From Gautieria morchelliformis (lineage: Eukaryota > Basidiomycota > Agaricomycetes > Gomphales > Gomphaceae): a stretch of DNA of 64,000 nt. Positions 1 to 9,450 of the stretch are shown piece after piece; positions within the stretch are counted from its first letter, which is position 1; each line of letters begins with the position of its first letter. The notes beneath the pieces are model-generated. The model saw nothing but the letters and a program-made list of their open reading frames with translations, was not told the DNA's origin and searched no databases. Location: positions 28,342 to 92,341 of the forward strand of contig WHVA01000460.1 in the NCBI GenBank assembly GCA_015179125.1, read 5' to 3'. The translations under genes were made by a program, and so were the position numbers.

Positions 1-352
1 CTGATGTGACCAATATCTGATGGCTGCCCACCACCTTCAGGAAACAAGACCGTGTCCTGTAGCTGGACCTCGAAGAATGCTCCGTCCTGCTGTTTAGTCT
101 GAGCCTTCTTCTTTTTATCTTTCGAGGCCTCCAATCCGGAGGAAGCGGTGCACGCAATGACATGGGTTTCCAACTCTTTTAATAGTGGGTCACCTGTGTG
201 CAAAGATGCATAATTGACTAGCGAGTCACTCAGTGGTGAGACTTACGTTGACAAGCCAACAGACCAACAGGAATCGGTACTGATTGGTCGGTGGAAACGC
301 GCAGGGTAGGAGAAATAATGCGGTGATAGCCCTGCGAGTCTGGGGTTGACAT
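1..352 (-). CDS. Alanyl-tRNA editing protein (AARSD1/AlaX type), 5' part
   Basis: Only the N-terminal part is in the window; the gene runs off the left edge. Two exons are visible: 247-352 (ATG at 352-350) and 1-193, joined over a 53-nt intron with GTAAGT donor and ACACAG acceptor. The spliced protein has the segment LLACQRDPLLKELETHV followed by a Lys-rich insert and DTVLFPEGGGQPSDIGHI. The last part is the glycine-rich signature of the second additional domain of alanyl-tRNA synthetase, shared by free-standing editing proteins that hydrolyse Ser-tRNA(Ala) or Gly-tRNA(Ala). The 'ACQRD..LKE' start is typical of eukaryotic AARSD1 rather than full AlaRS, because no aminoacylation domain precedes it. 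The zinc-binding His/Cys residues would lie left of the window. It lies 138 bp downstream of the snRNP gene, same strand. Confidence 0.85.
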
Positions 353-489
353 TACTAGCGCAGAGGCGATATATATCAGAAAAGGTATATACGGGAAGGA
401 TTAATGCTGGTGATTGGGTCACGCCCGTGACGCAACTAAGGATAACAACCAAAATACTAGTTTTGCCAACAATATCAATGAACGACCTG

Positions 490-1468
490 TTATACATATT
501 GCACAGTCATGGCCCAACCCTTCTTCAACGTGAAACCGTCCAAGGCCTCTTTAGCCACGGATGCCAGATCTGGGGAATCAAACGCCACCTGAGCCATTTT
601 AGCACGCCCATTGGGCCCGGGTGCTGGTGATTGCGCGACGTGCGTCGACTGGAAACCTTGGTATCTGATGTTGTCTGAGACTTAAGGTCATACATCGAGG
701 CTGAGGGGAAGACGTACTGTTGAAATAAGACAGAGAGTACATCATCGGTGACTTCTTGGGGGAGATTTGTACATAGCAAAGCCGCAGTTGGGTGTTTAAC
801 GACTGGTTGCGGAGGTGTCGCTGGAAAAGGTAAAAGTTATGACCCTATGATAGTCGTATGGCCAAGACAGCTCACCAGCGTGGCCATTCGCATCGCCGGG
901 GGGTCGCCCATCCTCCTCCTCGATGTCCATCTCATCCATTTCTTCCTCATTTTCATACTTTCCCCTCTTTCTATCCGGCTCGGTTTCCACATCATCATCT
1001 TCCCGTGTTCGCTTTTCAACGGAAAGCCCGTTCGCAAGACTTGACGCAGCCGGCGGATTCTTGGATAGACTTGGGTGAACGAAGTTCGGGTCTTCTTTCT
1101 GAAGTGTGGCGTATGATTTTGTTTTGGCGTACTCTATGTGCTGTGGGGTGATGTAATACCCAAGAGGGTATGGTAGTGCACGGGGTGAGCAACTGGGATC
1201 ACAGCGCTGAAGAATGGTCATAAGAGCAACGAACCATGGGCTTATCATAGAACATCATGCCTTCGCAAGCCCTCATGGCTGTAGTTGCGCCCGCCAGGTC
1301 GGCGAAGACAAGGAAGGCCTGACCGCGCATTTTTGCGCTTTTGGACGCAACCACGTCAATGATTTTGCCATATGTGGTAAAAAGGGCGTGTAGTTGTGCA
1401 CGCAGCTCGTCCTTTTGCACCTGGTCGTTTAGATTTTTGAGGTAGAGGGTCGCGTTGGGTGCGGACAT
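490..1468 (-). CDS. U1A/U2B''-family snRNP protein, two RRMs
   Basis: Four exons (1235-1468, 876-1140, 718-820, 490-664), introns of 94, 55 and 53 nt, giving 258 aa. RRM1 spans about residues 5-85, with RNP2-like LYLKNL and RNP1-like MRGQAFLVF, followed by KPMHIEYAKTKSY, the hallmark join of U1A/U2B'' proteins. A charged linker rich in E/D/K/R contains a likely nuclear signal (RKRGK). RRM2 (about residues 170-258) begins LLCTNLPQEVTDDVLSVLF and ends KKGWAMTVQYV-stop. Family members bind U1 or U2 snRNA stem-loops in the spliceosome. Many fungi have a single protein of this type, so I do not assign U1A versus U2B''. It is divergent from Lag1, with 221 bp between start codons. Confidence 0.9.
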
Positions 1469-1689
1469 CCTTGCTAGTGGACAAGCGCCCGCGTACGTAA
1501 GCTCACCCAGTGCACGTTCGCTCCAAAAAACGTTACGCCGTCTCTTTTAGAACAATAAGGCACCTCCGACTGGTTTGTAGGTGTTGAACGGCACTACCTT
1601 TTCCCCTTCGTGCTATAAGGATAGCTTTAACGACCTAAGGACGTGTCCAGTACGACATCCCATGTTACGTCCCTCCCGCTCGACTTGAA

Positions 1690-3060
1690 ATGAACGTGTT
1701 ACAAGCTCCAAAATGGCTCCCTGAAGTATTGGTACCATTTTTCACTCTGTCGTATCCTACCGCACGCCCCACGAATCCCGACTCGTATCCAACTTCCGAT
1801 TACTATGGGACTGGCCGGCTGGACGCATGTTTCGTGCTCACATGGATCTTAGTCCTCGGCATTCTTAGAGAATGCCTGAGGCTGGGATGTTTTGAACCAT
1901 TCGCGCGGCAATATCTCTATCGCAAGGACATGGTCCAAAAAGGACCGCCCCGTACCGCGCTCAATGGGACCGCGGATCGCGTTGCCAGCGCGCACATGGC
2001 GACCGCCAACGGCGAGCCAGCTCATGCGCCATCGCCGCCGCATGCATCCCGCACTCCAACCAAGAACGTAGTCAAACTGCGCCCTAAAGGGATGAGCAAG
2101 GCTGCATGGATGCGCGAGAGGAGCGCTGTCCGGTTTGCAGAGCAAGGCTGGCAATTCACCTATTATATAGTGTATTGGCCCCTGGGCTTGGTGAGACATA
2201 GTGATCCTGAAGGGATCTCAGTTAATTGTCTTATTACAGTATATCCATTGGGGTCTGCCGAGTGCGCCATTTCAACTCGACAGACTATGGCTCAACTATC
2301 CACACATCCCATTGTGTGGCCCAGTCAAATTTTACTATCTAACCCAGTTGGCATTTTGGTGTCATCAGGTCCTCTTGTTGAATGCTGAAGCTTGGAGGAA
2401 GGACCATTTTCAGATGATGTCTCATCACATTATCACGATCTCCCTGGTCATTGCAAGTTATTCGTACAATTTCACGCGTGTAGGGGTGCTTATCATGGTG
2501 CTCATGGATTGGTGTGATATTTTCTTGGCTGTACGTCGTCTTCTGTCGATTGGTTCAATATATATTGAGGCTTTCTGGGGCAGGCCGTCAAAATTTGTCG
2601 GTATCTCAGGTTACCAGACCTTGTGCCAAACGCCATATTTGCAATATTTGCAATATCGTGGATTATTACACGCCATGTCCTCTTCGGCATTGTTATATAC
2701 TCGGCCTACCATGTTGCACCGTTGTTAATTCCATTCACATGGGCACCGGAACGCGGGCATTATCTCACTCATGACGCCTACGTCGCGTTTGTCGGTCTGA
2801 TGATGGCCTTACAGGTGAGCAAGGGTAAAGATGTGCAACACCGCTAAGTACTGAAGTCTGGATGTTTAGGTGATTCTTTGCTTTTGGTTGATTATGCTTG
2901 GTCGAGTGGTGTGGTATGTTTTAAGGGGGAATCCGCCAGACGACATGCGAAGTGACGACGAAGGGTACGTTGTGATTCCTTGCTGTCAACGACGACGCTG
3001 ACATCCCCGCGAAGGGAGGGTGAAAGTGAGGACGAAGACCCCACAAAAAAAGATCAATAA
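1690..3060 (+). CDS. LAG1: Ceramide synthase, TLC/Lag1 family
   Basis: Five exons (1690-2190, 2240-2530, 2584-2814, 2870-2964, 3015-3060) give 387 aa; all junctions keep frame. The protein joins a fatty acyl-CoA to a sphingoid base in the ER membrane. Visible evidence: several hydrophobic segments and the Lag motif stretch with the paired histidines (MSHHIITISLVIASYSYNFT, then RVG..IMVLMDWCDIFLA), known to be essential in the family. The N-terminal linker (about residues 75-140) is basic and Ser/Pro/Ala-rich. The C-terminus is short and acidic (DDEGGEGESEDEDPTKK), resembling the CK2-type acidic tail of fungal ceramide synthases. Length fits fungal Lag1 (about 380-430 aa). Lac1-type paralogues cannot be told apart without a tree. 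Confidence 0.92.
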
Positions 3061-3412
3061 GCAAGGGCGCAGAGCGTGTGGGTCGACTCCCGCCATGGCC
3101 TCTGCCTATTCTCGAGCGCGTGTCGTTCTGGGTCCATTGTAGACCACGCTGGCTAGATCACTCGAACGGTACAGGAGTTCGACAATGGGGCATCGCATTC
3201 CTCAAGAAAAAATTGTGAGCGTTGCAGGAATGATGTTTCCTTCCTCAGATGTATATATTACGCTTGACTTACAGTAAGTACATAGTAACTGTGCGAAAAA
3301 ACCGCAGATGACAGACGCCTGCGGAGTCTCAAAACAGAGATCGCAGAACGCGTTATTACTTAGAGCAAGACCGATTCTACTACCCTGTCCTGCTTATTGT
3401 ATCCAGTCAGCA
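3061..3412. other. Intergenic, Lag1 terminator / Snf7 promoter
   Basis: 352 bp between two same-strand genes. I see no ORF with family support and no clear TATA box. An in-frame ATG at 3308 could extend Snf7, but the added peptide is not Snf7-like. Confidence 0.6.
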
Positions 3413-4312
3413 ATGGCGTCTTGGATGAGCTATATCACTGGACGTCGAGACACCAAAGCTTCAGCCCGTGACGCTATCGTCACTTTACGGCAGCAGCTGG
3501 GTATGCTAGAGAAGAAGGAGGAATATCTGCAGAAGAAGATTGACGATGAAGTGCGGAAGGCAAAGGCTAATGCTGTCAGCAATAAGAGTTGTGAGTAGAA
3601 CGAATGGGTGCAGATAGCATGCCACATGTTCAGATAGCTCATTATTACTTGTGCGGCTAGTGGCAACGCAAGCGTTGCGGCGGAAGAAGGCAGCTGAAAA
3701 TCAGCTGGATCAACTAGCAGGACAGCGGTTGCAACTGGAAATGCAGGTTAACACCATTGAATCGGCCAACTTGAACGCGGAGACCATGCTAGCGATGAAG
3801 AAAGGCTCGGATGCGCTCAAGGCTATACACGGCAATATGTCAGTGGTGTTTAAAACAATACGACTTGTCTGCTGATGATGATGGCTATGATGTCATAACG
3901 CGCGTTGAAAACAGAAATCTTAACAAGGTTGATGAGACGATGGAGGCTATCAATGCACAGAGGGAAATTGCGAATGAGATTTCAGAAGCGATTTCGAATC
4001 CTGTGGGGGCAGGCATCGACATTGATGAGGTGAGATTTCAATAGAGCTGCAGGTCTCATATCTGACTCGGTTCGATTTGGCAGGATGAACTTAAGCAGGA
4101 GCTGGCAGACCTAGAGTCAGAGGAGCTGAATGACCGGCTCATGGGTGCAGATCGCGCTCCAATACACAGCCCAGCTGGACCGAGCAGAGTCGTACCAGAA
4201 AGTAAGTGTACAACTGTCTAAACTGTTCTTTACTGATTTCCATGCAGCACGAGAAGAAATAGATGAGGAGGAAGCACAGCTTAAAGAGTTACAGGCCGCA
4301 TTGGCAATGTGA
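3413..4312 (+). CDS. SNF7: ESCRT-III subunit Snf7/Vps32 (CHMP4)
   Basis: Five exons (3413-3590, 3661-3838, 3915-4029, 4084-4201, 4248-4312) give 217 aa, close to the family norm of about 220-240. ESCRT-III polymers of Snf7 drive membrane scission at endosomes and repair sites. The start at MASWMSYITGRR was chosen because it gives the usual short amphipathic N-terminus. A basic first half follows (TLRQQLGMLEKKEEYLQKKI, then ALRRKKAAE), then the conserved NKVDETMEAI segment and an acidic C-terminal half ending in a helix (EEIDEEEAQLKELQAALAM) that fits the Vps4-interacting tail. The donor of intron 2 (GTCAGT at 3839) is inferred from phase. It is convergent with Nem1. Confidence 0.92.
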
Positions 4313-4661
4313 CCACTACTTCCTTCCCAGTTGCGTTTGTCCATTGTGCCCTCACTGTTACCTTTATCCTGCATCGCAATCATTGTTTCTTAATCTTAGT
4401 CGTGTTAGTAATGGATACTCCATCGTAGGAATATGATTGTACGCTTATACACATACATCTAGTCGGATGGGTCCATTCGACTGTTAAAAAAACATAACCA
4501 ATCAAGAGCGACCCTGATACCACGAAAATTACAGAGGTGTACTTGCTGAGGCTTTAATTAGTTTGCCATGATGAACACGAGCTTAGATTACCACGAGTAG
4601 AAAAGAATCCCGAGAAACAAAACTTCCCAGCACAACGGCACATACCGTCCAGCAACTCTCG
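4313..4661. other. Intergenic between convergent Snf7 and Nem1
   Basis: 349 bp of relatively AT-rich sequence holding the 3' ends of both genes. No gene or repeat recognised. Confidence 0.6.
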
Positions 4662-6254
4662 TCATGAGAAGCCGCGCATTCCCAAGACTCTCCTCACATC
4701 GCTCGTAAATCGTAAAGAATCAAGGAAAGGAAGTAAGTCCAAAAGAGCCTCGTCAGACATATCGTGAGTCCACCCTTCGATCGGGATGCCATTGGCTACC
4801 AGTTGCATGGGTTGGGTGTCAGAGAAGACACGGTGGCGTTCGAGGGATACACTGACCTTGATTGACATTATAGCTGACAGGAGAATTGTCTACCAAGCAA
4901 ACTCGTGATAAGTCCTGCTCTACGATGGACAGGTCTTTCGTATACGACCCACTTGGGAGCTGAGTGCAAGACTACATGGGATTAATCTTCATGTGATATC
5001 GACGATTACAAATGACCGACCTCTCGAAATAATCTTCGACCCAAGATTCCCCGGCCAGCGTCTAACCAGTCAATTACTGGATCTGCATATTCTTGCATTG
5101 ATGCAGTGAATATCACCAAGGTATACCAGCCTGAGACCTGCGTTCACATAAGTTATATAAGTCAAGAATAAAAGTGATTCCTGGCCCACCTTCCTTAGAA
5201 AATAATCCACAAATGGCCGTTTGTACACATGGTAGAGCGTGCTTCTGCCACCTAACACAACTTCTACCATATGCCCCGCACCTTTATTGCGCCGGCCACC
5301 TAGACCTAATAAACCTGTACCGCCAGTTCCATGACCCTGCATGGGCCGCGACGTAGAGTGGATGAGAGTTTCGTCTAGATCGAGAACAAGAGTCTTAGGG
5401 AGATGAAACGGTGTCTTGCGAGGATGAGGGGGTGGCGTTGACGGGAGAGATATTGGTGAGGGTGATCGAGCAAGATTCTGGGATGATGATTGTGTGAGTA
5501 GGGACGTTGCAAATGGGTTTGGGAGCAGACTGGATGACTTGATGGGAGGGGAGGAGAATGGCACTTTCAAGCTAAGATATTGAGGTGCGGGTATTTGGGT
5601 TGATGGGGATACAGATGGTGATTGTTCTGATAATGACGGTGGAGATGACTCAGGAAAAGGAATAGAGGAAGTATGGTGCACTGAATCGGAAGCTGGTTGG
5701 GGTAGTGCTCGGGTGACAAGAGGATCGAACTCTTCGTCGCTGTCTCTCTCGTCGGCAGAGGTGGCGTCCTCGCCGTCACCATCCATCCCTATACCAATCA
5801 CGATGCTATGCGTTCTATTGCGGGTAATACCTCGCCTGACAACACATTTCCAAGCCTCACACACAGCATTCCATAGGACGACGAATGCGCGGATAAAATA
5901 AAGCCGCCGGACTAGCTGGTGGACCTTGCTGTGCTTCCGCTCGACAGGCGATGAAGGTACATTCTGTGAATAAGGCGTGTGTGGAGACTTCCTCTTCGTC
6001 GTAGAAGAAGAAGCAAACGCGGGCAGGGAAAAGGAACGTTTGGTCGGTCGCCTTTCTTCACCTTGTGGCTGCGTCAAGGGTTTTGACCACGTCTGTGTCC
6101 GCATAAGCTTGTCATCTCCATATCTATGTGAGACCTTCTCTGTGGTCTCAGAAGTGGAAAGGAAAGGAGCATTATCCGTGGTTGGAGTGGAAGGTGGGGT
6201 ACGCGCGGACGCCAACACATCGAATTGGCGGGACAAGTAGGTGAGGGAGTTCAT
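4662..6254 (-). CDS. NEM1: Nem1-like protein phosphatase (HAD/FCP1 type)
   Basis: Four exons (5190-6254, 5021-5137, 4857-4971, 4662-4795) give 476 aa. An upstream in-frame ATG at 6335 would add 27 residues; [16 protein letters not shown] at 6254 is preferred because it looks like the usual fungal Nem1 start. Nem1 with Spo7 dephosphorylates lipin (Pah1) at the nuclear/ER membrane. Visible: a hydrophobic segment near residues 118-140 ([18 protein letters not shown]), a long Ser/Pro-rich linker, then the catalytic DxDx(T/V) motif as [12 protein letters not shown] (Asp292, Asp294). Further on come [41 protein letters not shown] and a C-terminal [13 protein letters not shown]. All core HAD motifs are present, so the enzyme should be active. 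Confidence 0.9.
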
Positions 6255-6492
6255 CCCGGCAGGGCAACGCGTGCCTGGACTCCACGGTGGAGGAGGCCTT
6301 CCAGTGACTCTAAAAATCTCAACTCCCTGGGACACAAAGGGTATTGTACGAGCAACTGGGCCTACAGTAGACGCTCATTCACGTGACTGAATCATTCCGA
6401 GTACTATTCCTTTCTTGCTGGTATGCAGTTTCTTCCTAAAAGGAGAGATTGAATACACGCTGTACATATACACCCATTCCACGTTCCATCTG

Positions 6493-7551
6493 CTAAGCTT
6501 TCAGTGCCTTGAGTAGGGCATCTCCGATGGGTGCAGCAGAGGCTGGGTTTTGTCCAGTGATCAGCTTCCCATCCACAACGACCTTGGCCTGCATCGACAA
6601 GGTTGTCCGCAAGTCAGCCGGAAGGTTCAATGAATATCTGTTTACGCACGCCCCATGGCTCCGCCGCCTTTTCATACTTCCCGCTAAGCTCCTTAATCTT
6701 GTCCTCAAGGAGGAAGGGAATAGTATCCACAGCTTGCGCCTGTTCCTCCTCCAAATTCGAGAAGCCGGTGAATCTCCTGCCTGCAAAGATCGACTGGCCT
6801 TTAGGATCGGTGACGCCGACCAGAGCTCTGTACAGAAACTGTCAGTGCAAACCGCCCACCAAACATATACCACTTACGCAGGCCCATGACACACGGCAGA
6901 GACGATCTTATTTGCAGCCCAAAACTGGCCAGCAAGACTGTGAACGGATGTTACACGTACCGGCAAACGCTGTTACACGTACCTTGCTAGCCATTGTGAT
7001 ATTCACCGGATCTGTCGCCAAGTCAATGACTGGACCATGGCCCCCCACATAAAAGACAGCATCGTAATCGGCAACATTCACGTCGGAGAGCTTCTTTGCA
7101 TGGTTGAACTTGGCCGTCACCGTCGGATCCTTCAAGAAATTGACGCTCTCCTCATCCTTAAACGTCTAATGTCGCCAAGTGAAGCATAACGGGCATGTAA
7201 CCAGAGGGGCATAAAATATACCTTAACAGACCCTTCGTCTACCGGGGGATTGGGACCAGCTGGTGAAGCTGAGGAACAGGACTTAGACTGGGTTAGTAGT
7301 CGTGAATGTTCGCACCAAAATCAATGTCGGCATGCGGTGCAAGTCTGTAGTAGGGGTGAGCGGCTAAAGTAGGGGAGTCAGTAGACTTTTGTTATGAAAT
7401 GTGGGATATCACCTTCAGGGAGATACCATCCCTAGAACCGATAATTTTGTTGCATTCAGTGGAAGCATGATGTGAAGCATACTATACTTACGGTCTGGCC
7501 GCCCTTCAAGTTTGTGTTAACGGACGTATAAACAAAAAGGATGCGAGGCAT
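6493..7551 (-). CDS. DJ-1/PfpI superfamily protein (Hsp31/glyoxalase III-like)
   Basis: Eight exons (7492-7551, 7413-7431, 7316-7363, 7222-7268, 6983-7165, 6878-6924, 6650-6827, 6493-6588) give 225 aa. One internal exon has only 19 nt. The nucleophile elbow is SAVCHGPA (Cys131), after FYVGGHGPVIDLATD. A conserved acidic residue follows GWYLP (Glu26). Cys, the neighbouring His132 and Glu match the Hsp31-like class, members of which are reported as chaperones and glutathione-independent methylglyoxal hydrolases. The length (about 230 aa) also fits. The C-terminal segment KVVVDGKLITGQNPASA is conserved across the family. I cannot say which activity dominates. It is divergent from Mob1. Confidence 0.9.
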
Positions 7552-7957
7552 AGCGAGGGAGTGGGCTTGAAATTCCCAGCTTTCTCGTCACTAGTGCGCT
7601 CTTATACGGAATTACCGTGTGACATCATCTCTTCCCGCGGTTGAACTCCGTTCGGCTCACTCGACGAGCTCGTGATGGCGGCGTGATGGGAGCTGGTGAT
7701 AGCTGCTTGAACCTGCTGCCTGTGCAGGGTCGCTAGTCGATTACCAGTTGTGGAATATGCAGTTACATAATGGCGGTAATAGAGTTGTAGATATAAGCAC
7801 CTAAACGTTGGGAGTAGAGGAAGTAACGCTAGCACAGACAAACGACCAGCAGAGCAGCCTCAGAGCTGCGATAAGTTCCACAATAATCGAACGTCTGTAG
7901 AGAGTCGACAGCACGCGCGGAGTCAAAACCCGCCAATCGCAACAGATCCGTCACACC
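7552..7957. promoter_or_regulatory. Divergent promoter region DJ-1 / Mob1
   Basis: 406 bp between start codons of two divergent genes. No convincing TATA box or repeat seen; the 79-aa minus ORF inside it has no family signature. Confidence 0.5.
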
Positions 7958-9076
7958 ATGTCTTCGTTCTTTGGACTGTGAGCACGGCTGAGCTCCCCGC
8001 GCGCGTCAGAAGACTAAATTAAACTGTTTGACGCTTTCGTAGCGGAAAAACACGAACATTCAAACCGAGGAAGGATGTTCCGGAAGGTACAAAGCAGTAC
8101 CAGCTCAGGAAGTACGCAGAGGCGACCTTGGTTCGTAACAAACATTACCACGTTGCTTCGTTTGTGGTCATTCACCCCATTACCGTCAGGGATCTGGCAA
8201 CCTTCGACTAGCTGTACAGCTTCCCGAGGGCGAAGACTTGAACGAATGGCTCGCGGTTCATAGTGAGACCCATCTTTGATGTGGTGTGGATATTGGCAGC
8301 ACCTCACGCGTCTCTAGCGGTGGATTTCTTCAATCATCTGAATATGTTGTATGGAACTGTGACAGAATTCTGCACTCAGGAGGAGGTGGGCTTTTGATAT
8401 TCTAGCTGAACTCCACAACCAAATATGAGTTAATAGTGCCCCATAATGTCTGCGGGACCACGGTTTGTTTCTTCGCTCGACCATAAATTGTCAGCGCAGC
8501 ATTCAGACTTTGTGCAGTTTCGAATATCTCTGGGAAGACGGCGTGAAATACAAGCGACCAACCAAACTTGCCGCACCTGACTACGTTGATGCACTAATGA
8601 ATTGGGCACAGTCTCTGCTAGATGATGAAGCCGTCTTTCCTAATAAGATTGGTGAGTATCCAATGTCGTGCCGCCTTGCCAAGTTTACCCTAACCGTGTA
8701 TTTTAGGCGTCCCATTTCCGCGAAACTTCCGCGATACCGTACGGACCATCGTGCGACGGCTCTTTCGAGTATATGCACATTTATACAGCAACCATTTCGA
8801 CCACATTTGTGCACTCGGCATTGAAGGTATCGTCCCAACAGTGCAGCATGCGCTTCTTTTTCTTTTATATCTAACGTAATGCACAGCACACCTCAACACA
8901 AGCTACCGGCACTTTTTTCTTTACATCAATGAGGTCAGAAACTTAGAGCATAATCGTTGCAGTGACCGCATGAGCTGATACCCTTTGCATTCCAGTTTGA
9001 TTTAGTCGACAAGAAAGAGCTTGCCCCTTTGGATGAACTAAATCAGGCTATACTTTCGGAGGATAAGGCACGGTGA
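7958..9076 (+). CDS. MOB1: MOB kinase activator Mob1
   Basis: Nine exons (7958-7977, 8043-8130, 8190-8262, 8318-8385, 8437-8462, 8518-8651, 8707-8826, 8887-8933, 8996-9076) give 218 aa, the usual Mob1 core length. Mob1 binds and activates NDR/LATS kinases (Dbf2 in yeast) in mitotic exit and septation. Visible: TFKPRKDVPEGTKQYQLRKY, LPEGEDLNEWLAVHTVDFFN, the zinc-site cysteines in FCTQEECPIMSAG, the segment YLWEDG and the histidine-rich HLYSNHFDHI completing the Cys2His2 site. The first exon encodes only six residues plus two bases and exon 5 has 26 nt. The C-terminus ELAPLDELNQAI is typical of Mob1 rather than Mob2 or phocein. Confidence 0.95.
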
Positions 9077-9450
9077 CAGAGTTCTCGGTGTTCTATGTAT
9101 ACCTGTTCGTTGCGTCAGTTGGTCCTTTCAACCGCGAGCTCTGTAGGATACCGAAAAGGTTTTCTACCTTATAGTATCAGCGACTGTCAGTCCTGCGGTC
9201 TGTAAGGGAGAACGGCTGAATACTTCCGGGCATAACTGACATCAAGTAGGAAATGCCGTACTAGCTCCAATGGTTGCGGACAAGGTTGAGTGTCATCGTT
9301 GAACTACTAAGATCCAAAAGTTTGGAACACAGAAGTCATAAGCTGTTTTAAAAAAAAGCCAAAGTGAATGGTGCAGTTACGTCTTGAAACAACGTTGAAT
9401 GGTGTTAGACTATATGTAAGTACGGGTAGCTGCATCCACCTGCCACACCC
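9077..9450. other. Intergenic between convergent Mob1 and Mrd1
   Basis: 374 bp with an A-run at about 9350-9358; 3' untranslated regions expected. No gene seen. Confidence 0.6.

Noticed and set aside
3308..3412. N-terminal extension of Snf7 from ATG 3308
   Set aside because: The added 35 residues are unlike Snf7 proteins, and the ATG at 3413 gives the standard N-terminus and length.
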